From Pseudomonas sp. BSw22131 (lineage in GTDB: Bacteria; Pseudomonadota; Gammaproteobacteria; Pseudomonadales; Pseudomonadaceae): DNA of 64,000 nt. The DNA lies in NCBI RefSeq assembly GCF_026810445.1, contig NZ_CP113949.1:806001-870000 (forward strand). Reading direction: 5' to 3'. Positions within the stretch are counted from its first letter, which is position 1. The number at the start of each line of letters is the position of its first letter. The notes beneath the pieces are model-generated. The model was not told the DNA's origin, did no database searches, and worked only from the letters and a program-made list of their open reading frames with translations. The position numbers were made by a program, and so were the translations under genes. Of this stretch, positions 47,918 through 57,561 are shown piece after piece.

Positions 47918-49195
47918 ATGCTCAAACGCGCCACCGCACTCACAAAAATGAAGGGCGTTGCCTCCGGCCTGCTGTTGCTGGCCGCGCTGCTCTACGTAGT
48001 TGCCTTAGTGCTTACACCTGGCCACCCGACCTTTGGCGGGTATTTGAAAGCCTTCTCGGAGGCCGCGATGGTGGGCGCGATAGCCGACTGGTTCGCGGTT
48101 ACCGCACTGTTCCGTCATCCCTTGGGTCTGCCCATCCCGCACACGGCGATCATCCCGCGCAACAAGGCGCGTATTGGTGCCAATCTTGGGGATTTCATTT
48201 GCACGCACTTCCTTTCCCGTGAGCAAGTCCTGCACAAGGTCCAAGAGTTTGATGCGGCCAAGCGCTTGGCCGAGTGGCTCTCCAAAGAAGAAAACGCGAT
48301 CGCTTTGTCTGGGCTCGCCATCAAGCTGGCCAGTCACGGCGTCGGTGCGCTGCGTGATGAGCGAGTGCGCCACTTTGTGCGGGGCACGGCGCTGGCGCGG
48401 CTGGAGCATATTGATCTGGCGCGGATCAGCGGACAACTGTTGGAGGTCCTGACGGACGACGGTCGAGCGCAGGAAGTGCTCGATGAACTGCTTGCACATT
48501 TTGACGTGTGGATGCAGGGCGAGGCGACTCAGCAGCGTATCAGCGAGGTGATTTCCAGCGAACTGGATGTGCTGCGTTTCAGCTTTTTCGGCAAAGAGTT
48601 GCCGTTGCACAACCTGGCCGGTAACTGGTCTTCGAAAAAGCTGGTGAAGCGTCTTTCCGAGGTCATCACGGAGGTTAACCAGGACGCCGATCACCCACTG
48701 CGCAAGCACTTCGATGAGCAGTTGGTGAGCCTGGTGCACAAGCTCAAAGAAGAGCCTGCATTCCGATTGCGCGCCGATCAGTTGCGTTCGCAACTGATGC
48801 AGCATCCGGCGCTGCTCGGCTATCTCAGCGGGCTGGTCGATGATGTGGTGAATTGGTTCGAAGACGACATCAGGCAGGAAAACTCCGAGCTGCGCGCGCA
48901 TATGAGCAAAGGCACTCGCAAGCTAGGTGAAGCCCTGAGCGAAGACCTGTCGATGCAGGCATGGATCAACGACCAGATCCTGGCGTTGGCCGGCCCGCTC
49001 GTGGAACGTTATCGCTCAGAGATCGGACGTTACATCGCCGAGCGGATTGAGGCCTGGAACGACCAGGAGCTAGTCGAGCAGCTTGAGTCTCAGGTGGGCA
49101 AGGACCTGCAATTCATCCGCATCAACGGCACGCTGGTAGGCGGCCTGGTGGGGGTGTTGATCCATTTGGCGACTGAATTCGCAACCCGCCTGTAA
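47918..49195 (+). CDS. DUF445 family membrane protein
   Basis: 425 residues with an N-terminal helix pair (GLLLLAALLYVVALVLT, AMVGAIADWFAVTALF) and a C-terminal helix (VGGLVGVLIHLATEFATRL). The signature ADWFAVTALFRHPLGLPIPH with TAIIPRNKARIGANLG after it is diagnostic of DUF445 (YjiN-like) proteins. The long middle part is helical. Function is unknown. It has AGGA before the ATG and separates the two WbaP paralogues; nothing suggests it belongs to EPS synthesis. Confidence 0.9.
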   Translation: MLKRATALTKMKGVASGLLLLAALLYVVALVLTPGHPTFGGYLKAFSEAAMVGAIADWFAVTALFRHPLGLPIPHTAIIPRNKARIGANLGDFICTHFLSREQVLHKVQEFDAAKRLAEWLSKEENAIALSGLAIKLASHGVGALRDERVRHFVRGTALARLEHIDLARISGQLLEVLTDDGRAQEVLDELLAHFDVWMQGEATQQRISEVISSELDVLRFSFFGKELPLHNLAGNWSSKKLVKRLSEVITEVNQDADHPLRKHFDEQLVSLVHKLKEEPAFRLRADQLRSQLMQHPALLGYLSGLVDDVVNWFEDDIRQENSELRAHMSKGTRKLGEALSEDLSMQAWINDQILALAGPLVERYRSEIGRYIAERIEAWNDQELVEQLESQVGKDLQFIRINGTLVGGLVGVLIHLATEFATRL

Positions 49196-49239
49196 GGAGT
49201 GTTCAGAACCCGAGCAGCCTCACTGCGCAATCGCCATCC

Positions 49240-49467
49240 TCACCGGTCACTCAACGGCTTTGCCCCGGACGCGCTGAGATAGTAAAAGGGCTTGTCCTTG
49301 CCGATCTCACGGGGCGCCTGGCAATAGCGCAAGACCAGGCGTTCATGGCTGCGAAGGACCGTTACATCGAGGCAGATGGATGCCGGGGCGTTTGTAAAGA
49401 CGCCAGGCAGCCTTAGCGTTTCATTATAAATATTGTGGCCAATCGCTGACGGAAGGCCGCCATCAAA
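49240..49467 (-). pseudogene. Possible gene remnant on the minus strand
   Basis: The gap between the DUF445 gene and WbaP2 contains a 75-codon minus-strand frame, closed upstream by TAA (49468-49470) and downstream by TGA. It has no ATG or GTG at its beginning. The translation reads like a real protein end (LRLPGVFTNAPASICLDVTV, then LVLRYCQAPREIGKDKPFYY), with ordinary codon choice. I do not recognise the family. It may be the 3-prime end of a decayed gene or a gene using an unusual start. Confidence 0.3.
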
Positions 49468-49591
49468 TTATCGCGAAGATGACTTTTTCAGCTTGTGAAA
49501 TCGGTGCTCGCATGCGCTTTAGCCGAGATTGAATAACTCGCGCGCGACCATCGCGCAATCAGATACTTAACCTTACAGGTCCGGTGTACAT

Positions 49592-51070
49592 ATGGAAAAT
49601 CGCATGCATCAGCCCAGCGAGGGCACGTTAAATACGTTCCCTCGCCTGACACTTCTTCAAAGCTACGCTAACTACATTCTGTATTTCACCGATGTTCTGG
49701 CGATGGCGCTGACATCGCTCATCGTGTATTTCGGCGCGCAGTATTATGTGGGCGATGGTGCTTTTGCCTACATGCGTTACGGCATGGCGGTGATCATTGC
49801 AGTGGTTGCTTTCAGCGTGTTCGGATTTTCCAGCGGTCAGTACGAATGGCAGCGCTTCAAGCATCAGGTGCGCGCTCCGTTCATCACCTTTGGCGGGCTT
49901 GTTTTTGCCTTCGGTGCCTTGCTGCTGGTGGGTTTCATTTTCAAGATTACCGAGAGCTTTTCCCGACTCTGGATCACGGGCTGGTTCGGCGGTTTCTCGC
50001 TTTACATCCTCCTCAGCCGTTTGATGCTGGTGTGGTATTTCTCGCGGCCGTCACAAGCCACGCGCGGCAGCATTTTTCGGCGTCGCGCACTGATTCTGGG
50101 TGCCGGCGAGGTGGGCCAGCAGGTCGTTGATCACATGCGCCGCTTCAATGATCAGAATATCGATGTGGTGGGCTATCTGGACGACCGTGGGACACGTCTG
50201 CCGCCAAGCCAGAACGGCGTGCCGTTGCTGGGTAAAACTGATCTGGCTGACGAGATGGTGCGCAAGCACGGCATCGATCTGGTGATTGTTGCGATGCCTT
50301 GGCAGGCCAACGACCGTATTGAAACGCTGGTGCGGCAGTTCTCTTCCTGGAGCGTGGACGTTTACCTGGCACCGGACAAGCTGGGCTTCCTGTACGCGGA
50401 CCGCCCGGTGTTGCGTGTCGGCGGCGCGTACTTCCTCAGCCTTCAGGCTCGCCCGATCAGCGAATGGAATGCCGTGCTCAAGCGCGTCAAGGATGTGGTG
50501 CTGTCGTTGACTGCCATCATCATCTTCTCGCCGCTACTGGCCTTGGTGGCGCTGGCCATCAAGCTGGAATCCAAAGGCCCGGTGTTGTTCGTTCAGGAGC
50601 GTTTCGGCTTCAACAACGAGACCATCCGCGTCTTCAAGTTTCGCTCGATGTTCACCGATCGTGGCGACCAGCGCGGCGCTCAGCAAACCGTGCAGGGCGA
50701 TCCCAGGGTTACGGGTGTGGGGCGCTTCATTCGCAAGACCAGCATTGATGAGCTGCCACAACTGTTCAACGTATTGATGGGCAGCATGTCGCTGGTAGGC
50801 CCGCGTCCACACGCCACCGGCATGCACTCTGGCGGCGAACTGCTGCACGACCTGCTCGCCGACTACGCCAGCCGCCACCGCGTCAAACCCGGCGTGACCG
50901 GCTGGGCCCAGTGCAACGGCTGGCGCGGCGAAACCGACACCCAGGAAAAACTCGACAAGCGTATCGAGCACGACCTGTTCTACATCGAAAACTGGAGCAT
51001 CTCGCTCGACATCGTAATCCTCATCAAGACAGCGCTGATGCTGGTGAAGCGGGACCGGAATGCTTATTGA
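49592..51070 (+). CDS. Undecaprenyl-phosphate glucose phosphotransferase (WbaP/WcaJ type) 2
   Basis: 492 residues, nearly the same as the protein at 46155 from residue 20 to the end, with the same motifs ([67 protein letters not shown]). The first 18 residues differ and so does codon use: this copy is richer in G/C at third positions, so the duplication is probably not recent, or one copy came from outside. Its own terminator follows. It could initiate a second polymer or serve as a spare priming enzyme. Confidence 0.94.
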   Translation: MENRMHQPSEGTLNTFPRLTLLQSYANYILYFTDVLAMALTSLIVYFGAQYYVGDGAFAYMRYGMAVIIAVVAFSVFGFSSGQYEWQRFKHQVRAPFITFGGLVFAFGALLLVGFIFKITESFSRLWITGWFGGFSLYILLSRLMLVWYFSRPSQATRGSIFRRRALILGAGEVGQQVVDHMRRFNDQNIDVVGYLDDRGTRLPPSQNGVPLLGKTDLADEMVRKHGIDLVIVAMPWQANDRIETLVRQFSSWSVDVYLAPDKLGFLYADRPVLRVGGAYFLSLQARPISEWNAVLKRVKDVVLSLTAIIIFSPLLALVALAIKLESKGPVLFVQERFGFNNETIRVFKFRSMFTDRGDQRGAQQTVQGDPRVTGVGRFIRKTSIDELPQLFNVLMGSMSLVGPRPHATGMHSGGELLHDLLADYASRHRVKPGVTGWAQCNGWRGETDTQEKLDKRIEHDLFYIENWSISLDIVILIKTALMLVKRDRNAY

Positions 51071-51152
51071 GTGATGTGTTTGCGGTGAAGTCCGATGGGG
51101 GAGAGTGCTGCTTGAGGGTAGCTCCGCCTTATCAGTTTTTTTGAAGTGAATG

Positions 51153-51178
51153 AACCGGCTAATTGGCCGGTTTTTTTT
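51153..51178 (+). terminator. Intrinsic terminator of the second WbaP gene
   Basis: AACCGGC-TAATTG-GCCGGTT followed by a run of eight T residues, 83 bp after the stop codon. The following 220 bp up to the island boundary contain no gene that I can support. Confidence 0.93.
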
Positions 51179-51406
51179 GGTCTTGATTATCTGTCCTGGA
51201 AGTCAGGGCTCTTTCAGCTTGAGAGCTTTAGTGCAAGGCTGCTCTGTTCGAGCGCAATGTCCCCAGCCCACAAAAGTCTCGGCAGTGCTGAGACACATTA
51301 CTTCTGCTGTGTCGGCTTATGCGAATAATACGGCGCATGCCAAAGCCGCATGAGTGACCAGCCTATGAGAGAGTCGGCGACACTCTGGGTGAGGGGAAAT
51401 ATTCTG

Positions 51407-51429
51407 GACATTAAAAAGCCGGCTTGTGG
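51407..51429. repeat. Left attachment site (direct repeat)
   Basis: Starts GACATTAAAAAGCCGGCTTG and ends TGG; identical over 23 bp to 63404-63426. After the core the left copy continues TTAGCTTTTAA rather than completing the GC-rich hairpin seen at the right, as expected for a displaced end. Confidence 0.88.
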
Positions 51430-51493
51430 TTAGCTTTTAATTGATCTATGTTTTTGAAAAACAATGATTTAGGTTTTTTGAAAGGCGCTCCGA

Positions 51494-51515
51494 TCCCCCA
51501 TTTGTTCCCCCACTT
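51494..51515. repeat. Left arm-type direct repeat, presumed integrase binding
   Basis: TCCCCCATTTG followed by TTCCCCCACTT, an internal near-repeat of CCCCCA-YTTG units. It matches 63270-63291 at 21 of 22 positions. It is 65 bp inside the left core site. Confidence 0.65.
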
Positions 51516-51638
51516 TTTTGTGATTTTTGCACGGTATTTGACCAGCTTTTTTTGGGGTTCAAGCGTGGTTAAAAGGTGGGATTGCCTGATACGGTGATTA
51601 GCGACGTCGAATTATGAGACGGCTGGGCCGCCCCTCTT

Positions 51639-52418
51639 TTAGGTGGTGCTGTTAAGCAATGCCGTCGCCATCTCGTCGAGCCGTCTCTTGACAGTCTCCC
51701 ATTGTGGCATCACCTGCTTCATCAGTCGGTAGAAACGTTCGCTGTGGTTGTGCTCGGCGATATGGCAAAGCTCGTGAAGAAGCACATAATCGATACAGTC
51801 TCGCGGCGCTTTGACGAGGTGTGGGTTGAGAGTAATACGTCCCTTGGGCGAGCAACTCCCCCATTGGGTCTGCATGGTCTGGATGCGCAATAGCGGCTCG
51901 CCAGCCACCCAAAGCGTCTGATCCATAACTGCCTGCAAGCGACGCGAGAAGACCTCCCGGGCACGGGCTCTATACCAGTCGCTTAGCAGCTTACGTACGT
52001 TCTCTGGAGATTTATGCCTAACGGATACTTCCAGTTTCCCTCGCAGCAGGCGCACTTGCTGAGCCGCTTCGGGAGCTTCGATTACCTTGAGCACATGCTG
52101 CTTACCTAGGTAGTAATGGCTTTCCCCGCTGATGTATTGGCGTGGGGTGACATGCGCCAGTTGCGTACGAAACTGGCGTAGTTGTTCGTAGATCCAACGA
52201 CCACGCTGCTTTAGCGCCCGTAATACTGCCTCATCACTGGCAGTAGCAGGCGCCTGTACTGACACTCTACAGTCAGGATCGACCTTGATTAGCAAGCGTT
52301 GCATCTGTCGTGCCTTGGGCGCACGTTCGACCACAATGAGCTCGTCGGCGTAGTGGAAGCTGAGCCAATGCTTCCCAGCGCACTCATGAGCTCCAGCCAA
52401 AACGATGGGTACGCTCAT
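51639..52418 (-). CDS. YgjP-like (DUF45/M48-type) metallopeptidase
   Basis: The frame opens at 52457, but ATG 52418 overlaps the HsdR stop as ATGA and is preferred; 259 residues. The zinc motif is HELCHIAEHNHSERFYRLMK (H-E-x-x-H with a downstream Glu/His), preceded by QWGSCSPKGRITLNPHLVKA, both signatures of the YgjP/DUF45 family. Such peptidases are often the last gene of type I restriction loci; their role there is not established. It is translationally coupled to hsdR. Confidence 0.9.
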   Translation of the reverse strand: MSVPIVLAGAHECAGKHWLSFHYADELIVVERAPKARQMQRLLIKVDPDCRVSVQAPATASDEAVLRALKQRGRWIYEQLRQFRTQLAHVTPRQYISGESHYYLGKQHVLKVIEAPEAAQQVRLLRGKLEVSVRHKSPENVRKLLSDWYRARAREVFSRRLQAVMDQTLWVAGEPLLRIQTMQTQWGSCSPKGRITLNPHLVKAPRDCIDYVLLHELCHIAEHNHSERFYRLMKQVMPQWETVKRRLDEMATALLNSTT

Positions 52419-55400
52419 GCAGCTGTCAATCCCACTCGAGTGATCTGGACTATCCACTCAACGATATCTTTTGCTTGATCCATCCCTGCGCCGGTTGCTT
52501 TGCATTCCTTGAACATCAGCGGCAGCAGTTTCTTGCGTATGTCCGCCTCGATATTTTGGGGATTGATTGAGTGCTCTGCCACCGAAGTAGTGACCATCTC
52601 TTCCAGGCGGAAGGCCAGCTTGATCCACTCGTCTTGTGTTTGATTGTCAAGTGCAGCAAAAGCCTCGGGCAGTATCTTTTTGAATACGCCATAGTAAGCC
52701 TGAGCATGTTTGTTGCCGGCAAATGCATCTGGCAATTCATCCAATTTACGCGTCTGCACTTGCTGCTCGAACTCGTGAAACAAGAGATATTGTTTGAGCG
52801 GGTGGTCGAAGAGTTTTTCCGCCTCCTCAATGGCCTGACGCAACAGTTTGGAGAACGCCTCCTGGGCATAGGGGTCGTCGCGTAGCTCCTGCTCTATCAT
52901 CTTGCTTATGCGAGTCTTGATGATGTCAGTCTCGTTGCGAGTCTTCTCTTCACTCCAGTCTTCTGGCTTTTTCTGACCCATCTTGCCGACTTCATAGACG
53001 CCTTCCGACTCTCTCACCTCAACCCCGACCACATGTTTGTCCAGTAGCTTACGAACTTGTTCTGTGTATTTGTCGTAGTTCACTGTTTCACCAGCATCCT
53101 GTTTTGCCAACAGACGCAGGCTCGAGAGCTCTTTGAGGGTATCCTTGTAATGGGCTCGATCCGCATCGGTGAAACTGGTATCTTCGAAAAATGAAGCGGA
53201 CTGCAACGCTACTTTCAGGCAACTGGCGAACTCGGTCAGGGCTTCGTAGAAATCCTCACGTACTTTTAGGTTGATATCGATCAGGTCGCCCTCACGCGCT
53301 TGCATTCTGGGCACGAGTACATGGCGCAGTTGCTCGATATCACCCTTGTTTTTGACATTGGCAAAGATCGCCCAGAGATTTTTGTACAATTGCGGCAGGC
53401 GCTTGTATTCGCTACTCATCGGGTCGTAGAGACCTGCAATGTCGTTGATGTCATAGCCGCCTTGCGTCCGCGAAGCCAAATCCTGGTACTTTTGAATAGT
53501 CGTATCCAACTCAGTAAGGATGCCGCGATAGTCAATAAGCAGACCGAATTTTTTCAGCGGATGCAGGCGGTTGACCCGAGCGATGGCCTGAATCAGATTG
53601 TGTTCTTTGAGCGGTTTGTCAATGTACAACACGCTGTTCTTGGGCTCATCGAATCCAGTCAGCAACTTGTCCACAACGATCAAAAGCTTGAGTGAGTCAT
53701 CCTTGTCAAAGCGTTCGATCAACTGTTTGGTGTAGATCTGTTCATCAGTGCTGCCGACATTCTTTTTCCACCATTGAGTAACCTCGGGTGAGGAAGACTC
53801 ATCCACCTCAAGATTGCCCTCACGGCTGTCCGGCGGACTCATTACTAAGGCGCTTTCGAAAAGATTGGCTTCATCCAGGTATTTCTTGTACTTGACCGCC
53901 GAAGCCTTGCTGTCGCATGCGAGCTGTCCTTTTAGACCTTCATCAATGTTTTTCACGAAGTGGTTGGCGATATCCAGAGCGATCAACCGAATGCGGTCGT
54001 CGGAGCTGTAGATCTGTCCCTTGCTGGAGAACTTACGCTTGAGGTCGGTCTTTTGTTGATCTGTCAGCCCTTCGGTAATGCGTGAGAACCAGCTGTCTAT
54101 GGCCCGATCACTTACATCCAGATCTGGTTTGCGCTCTTCATAAAGAAGGGGCGTTACGGCTTTGTCTTCCACTGCTCGTTGCATCGTGTATGCATGAACA
54201 ATGGGGCCGAACTTGTTGGTAGTCTTGTCTTTCTTGAGTAGTGGAGTGCCGGTAAAGGCAACAAAGGCTGCATTTGGTAATACTTGCTTCATACGGATAT
54301 TGTTTTCACCGCCCTGGCTGCGGTGTCCCTCATCGATCAGCACGATGATATCGGCGCTGGTGTTGACACACTCCGGAAGTTTGGTGGCGCTGTTGAATTT
54401 CTGTATCAGCGAAAAAATGATGCGCTCGTTACCGCTACCGATTTGCTCGGCAAGACGCGTGCCGGAGGTGGCCATGGCTGATGCACGGTCCTTTTTCCCT
54501 GATAGCTCACCACTTGAGGCGAAGGTTCTGCTCAACTGGTTTTCTAGATCGATCCGGTCGGTGACCACCACGATGCGGCACTGCTTGAGATCGTTGTGAA
54601 GGATTAACGCCTTACTCAAAAACACCATGGTGAACGACTTGCCGGAGCCAGTGGTATGCCAGATCACTCCCCCTTCACGGCCGCCGTCCTTGCGCTTAAG
54701 GCCTATCCGCTCGATAAGGCGCTTGATACCGAATACCTGCTGATAGCGGGCAACGACCTTGCCAACCTTTTTGTCGAACAAGATGAAGTAACGAAGCATC
54801 TCGAGTAATCGAATGGGAGATAACAGGCCAATCAACAGTTGATCTTGTCCGGTAACTGCTAACTCACCCCCTGCCAACAGATCTTCATACCAAGCCAAAT
54901 CTTTAGCAGGTCGATGAGCAAACAAGGCACTTTTCTGTTTGGCACTGAGTGGGTGATTCTTCAGTTCGTGTTGTTTGGTAGCGCTGATGTCTTCCTCGCG
55001 CCATGCTGCCCAGAATTTAGTCGGGGTTCCGCAAGTCGCATAACGTCCGTCGCTGCCGTTGATCGAGAACAACAATTGGCTGTAGGCAAACAATCGAGGA
55101 ATTTCATCATGGCGCTGATTACGTAGGCTCTGTGAAATACCAGCGTCAATGGTCGGGCCCTTTTGAGCATTACCATCCGGGCGCTTGGCCTCAATTACGA
55201 CTAAAGGGATACCGTTAACGAAACAGACGATATCCGGCCGCCGTGTATCAACGCCTCCGCTACGCAACACACGGAACTCTTCGGTGAAGACAAAGCTGTT
55301 TTTCGTCAGATCCTGCCAGTCAATTAATGCGATGGTCGGGTTGGCCCTTTTGCCGTCTATAAACTCTGTTACCGAAATGCCATACAGCAGGTGGTTGTAT

Positions 55401-55690
55401 AGCCGCTCATTGGCTGCTTGCAGTCCTTCATTCAGGGCGGGGCTGCAGACTTCGCTGATCAGGTTGTCGATGGTTTTGGATGATAGCGAGCATTCGCTGC
55501 CTCCAAACATGAATCGACGTTTACTTAGCTGCTCACGAAGTACATCGCGGAGTACTACTTCGTCGGTTTTGCCTGATCTGGCGGTGAGCGCCTGATGAGG
55601 CGGTAAGAAGTCCCAACCGAGGTTGCTGAGCAGGGCTAGCGCAGGCAATTTTGCGCTGTATTCTTCCTGAAACTTCGGACCGCTAATCAT
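52415..55690 (-). CDS. hsdR: Type I restriction enzyme, R subunit
   Basis: 1091 residues. The PD-ExK nuclease site is RRPDIVCFVNGIPLVVIEAK (Asp153, Glu167, Lys169). Superfamily 2 translocase motifs follow: IWHTTGSGKSFTMVFL (Walker A), IVVVTDRIDLENQL, VLIDEGHRSQGG (DEAD-box variant), FVAFTGTPLLKKDKT, and LLIVVDKLLTGFDEPK with QAIARVNRLHP. The C-terminal part is helical and binds the methylase. It cuts unmodified DNA after ATP-driven translocation. It follows rhuM by 28 bp and is coupled to the metallopeptidase gene. Confidence 0.97.
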   Translation of the reverse strand: MISGPKFQEEYSAKLPALALLSNLGWDFLPPHQALTARSGKTDEVVLRDVLREQLSKRRFMFGGSECSLSSKTIDNLISEVCSPALNEGLQAANERLYNHLLYGISVTEFIDGKRANPTIALIDWQDLTKNSFVFTEEFRVLRSGGVDTRRPDIVCFVNGIPLVVIEAKRPDGNAQKGPTIDAGISQSLRNQRHDEIPRLFAYSQLLFSINGSDGRYATCGTPTKFWAAWREEDISATKQHELKNHPLSAKQKSALFAHRPAKDLAWYEDLLAGGELAVTGQDQLLIGLLSPIRLLEMLRYFILFDKKVGKVVARYQQVFGIKRLIERIGLKRKDGGREGGVIWHTTGSGKSFTMVFLSKALILHNDLKQCRIVVVTDRIDLENQLSRTFASSGELSGKKDRASAMATSGTRLAEQIGSGNERIIFSLIQKFNSATKLPECVNTSADIIVLIDEGHRSQGGENNIRMKQVLPNAAFVAFTGTPLLKKDKTTNKFGPIVHAYTMQRAVEDKAVTPLLYEERKPDLDVSDRAIDSWFSRITEGLTDQQKTDLKRKFSSKGQIYSSDDRIRLIALDIANHFVKNIDEGLKGQLACDSKASAVKYKKYLDEANLFESALVMSPPDSREGNLEVDESSSPEVTQWWKKNVGSTDEQIYTKQLIERFDKDDSLKLLIVVDKLLTGFDEPKNSVLYIDKPLKEHNLIQAIARVNRLHPLKKFGLLIDYRGILTELDTTIQKYQDLASRTQGGYDINDIAGLYDPMSSEYKRLPQLYKNLWAIFANVKNKGDIEQLRHVLVPRMQAREGDLIDINLKVREDFYEALTEFASCLKVALQSASFFEDTSFTDADRAHYKDTLKELSSLRLLAKQDAGETVNYDKYTEQVRKLLDKHVVGVEVRESEGVYEVGKMGQKKPEDWSEEKTRNETDIIKTRISKMIEQELRDDPYAQEAFSKLLRQAIEEAEKLFDHPLKQYLLFHEFEQQVQTRKLDELPDAFAGNKHAQAYYGVFKKILPEAFAALDNQTQDEWIKLAFRLEEMVTTSVAEHSINPQNIEADIRKKLLPLMFKECKATGAGMDQAKDIVEWIVQITRVGLTAA

Positions 55691-55718
55691 ACTGCAAATT
55701 CCTTGTCTGGTGCTGACA

Positions 55719-56732
55719 TCAGCTTGGCTTCATGCTACTGCGCAACCGTTTTTCCAGCTGCTCGAGTTCTTGCAGTTCTTGGATATCCACCTCTAGTGCT
55801 TCTGCGCTTCTGCGCCTCTGATCGAACTGTTCGTAGCGTTCATGGGCAGCGTGTTTCATCTGCTCGTGGCTCACTGTTCCGGCTGAGCGCAGCAGCGGTT
55901 GCTCGTTGAATACCATGAAGCTATCAATGTATTGCCGCCAATCTTGCAGCTTTATGTGCTGACGCTGTTTGGCGCGTAGCTCAGCGAAGTCTACGAACAT
56001 GCTGACTAGGCGATTGAGCTGGTCCAGCTCTTCGCCATTCAGGTAGTTTTTGGCGACCACCACATCAGCCTTGCGCACTCGGTCGCCCTTGAAACTGAGC
56101 AAGTTCATGTTCGGCTCGTTGGCATTGGCGCGGCGCATGATCAACTCGGCAGCAGTATGCCCGGTCACAGCAAAAAACAACCTGTTCTGTACCTCGGCGA
56201 AGAGCCGGGCGGTGTCCTGTTCATTGGCGCGATAGTCTTCTGCCAAGGAGAACAGATCCCGAACCTTCTGATAGAAACGCTTCTCCGACGAACGTATGTC
56301 GCGGATGCGTTCGAGCAGTTCATCGAAGTAATCCCAGCTAGGCTCCTTCAGGCGGCTATCGTCCATCACGAAGCCTTTGAGCATGTATTCATTCAGGGTA
56401 CGTGTAGCCCACTGTCGGAATTGAGAGCCGCGGGTTGAGCGTACTCGGTAGCCTACGGCGATTATCATGGGTAAAGCGTAGAGGTTCGTCAGATACTCTT
56501 TGCCGTCTGCGGCAGTAGTAAACTTTTGGTTTACAACTGCCTCGGCAGCCAGCTCACCATCAGCCAGTACAGCCTGTATATGCTTGCCGATATTTTGCTT
56601 GCTAGTCTGATACAGCTCGGCTAGCTCCAGTTGAGTCAGCCAAACCTGACCATTCATCTCTCGCAAAGTGAACTGCGCCAAGCCGTCTTCTGTGCTGTAA
56701 AGGATCAGGTCAATTAACGTCATATCAACCAT
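55719..56732 (-). CDS. RhuM family protein
   Basis: 337 residues, start at 56732 or 56723. The family pattern is clear: VWLTQLELAELYQTSKQNIG (DNA-binding-like helices), AVVNQKFTTAADGKEYLTNL, ALPMIIAVGYRVRSTRGSQF and RQWATRTLNEYMLKGFVMDD. RhuM proteins are named from a Salmonella pathogenicity island and are frequent in restriction-modification loci, but their biochemical role is unknown. It overlaps the HAD gene by 8 bp (or starts just after its stop), so it belongs to the same operon. Confidence 0.9.
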   Translation of the reverse strand: MVDMTLIDLILYSTEDGLAQFTLREMNGQVWLTQLELAELYQTSKQNIGKHIQAVLADGELAAEAVVNQKFTTAADGKEYLTNLYALPMIIAVGYRVRSTRGSQFRQWATRTLNEYMLKGFVMDDSRLKEPSWDYFDELLERIRDIRSSEKRFYQKVRDLFSLAEDYRANEQDTARLFAEVQNRLFFAVTGHTAAELIMRRANANEPNMNLLSFKGDRVRKADVVVAKNYLNGEELDQLNRLVSMFVDFAELRAKQRQHIKLQDWRQYIDSFMVFNEQPLLRSAGTVSHEQMKHAAHERYEQFDQRRRSAEALEVDIQELQELEQLEKRLRSSMKPS

Positions 56733-57561
56733 TCGCCTCAGCGATTGTGCGCATGGAGATGGCCTTGTCGATCATCGCTTTCACGGCGCGGTCAATCGCC
56801 GAGTTTTCGGTGTAGTCCGCTGTAGTGGCGAGGTTGGTACGGCCCTCATCCACCAGTTTCTGCGCTTTCTCGCGGGCCCCTCGTTTGCCTTTGCTATAGA
56901 CAGCAATGGAGTGACCACCTTGATTCTTAACTAGACGCATTGAAGGGATATCGGTTTCGCCGTCCCCAATAAACACCATATTGCTGAAGGGCACTGGTCT
57001 CTCGGAGGGCTCGACGAATTTATTGATCACCGAGTTATCGTGCACATCCAAACTGCCCTTATTGATGCGGAACAGATATTGGGTCTTGGTAGTATAATTC
57101 ACTGCCAGTGCAGGCCAGTGTGCGATACCGTTGTGGTCGTACATAAAGCCAGATGCGTAAACACGGGTGAAATGTTTGTTGATCGGCGTGCCTTCAATCA
57201 TCTCGCGTAGGCCTGACGAAATAATGAAGTGTTCGACTTTTATCCCTTTAGTACGACCATAGGCAGTGATACGCTTGAACCAGTCTTCCACGCCTGGAAA
57301 CAGTTGAATACTGGCTCCGAAGTCAGCAAAGTCTTTTTTACTGACACGTACCTTAGCAGCTTGGGCTCGCTCTATCATCAAGCGCATATAGGCCAAGATT
57401 TCGTCGGCCTGTTGCTCCTGAGCCATTGCTTTAGCCTCCTGCCAAAAAACGGCAGGTTTGATTTTCAGAGCAGGAACAAAGTCATATTCTTGCATGTTGC
57501 CTGGAGACAGGGTGCCGTCGAAATCATAGGCGATAACGAACGGGATATGTTTTTTGGCCAT
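56725..57561 (-). CDS. HAD-superfamily hydrolase in the restriction operon
   Basis: 278 residues. Motif I is VIAYDFDGTLSPGN (nucleophile Asp near 13, acid Asp near 15), motif II EHFIISSGLREMIEG, and motif IV MVFIGDGETDIPSMRLVKNQ; a cap domain lies between I and II. It is a predicted phosphatase of unknown substrate. Its start codon at 57561 abuts the hsdS stop (shared base), so the proteins are made from one message. Phosphatases of this type are occasional passengers in type I systems. Confidence 0.88.
   Translation of the reverse strand: MAKKHIPFVIAYDFDGTLSPGNMQEYDFVPALKIKPAVFWQEAKAMAQEQQADEILAYMRLMIERAQAAKVRVSKKDFADFGASIQLFPGVEDWFKRITAYGRTKGIKVEHFIISSGLREMIEGTPINKHFTRVYASGFMYDHNGIAHWPALAVNYTTKTQYLFRINKGSLDVHDNSVINKFVEPSERPVPFSNMVFIGDGETDIPSMRLVKNQGGHSIAVYSKGKRGAREKAQKLVDEGRTNLATTADYTENSAIDRAVKAMIDKAISMRTIAEANG

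Noticed and set aside
51179..51406. Small ORFs after WbaP2 such as 51150-51353
   Set aside because: They start inside the terminator and lack ribosome-binding sites or recognisable motifs.
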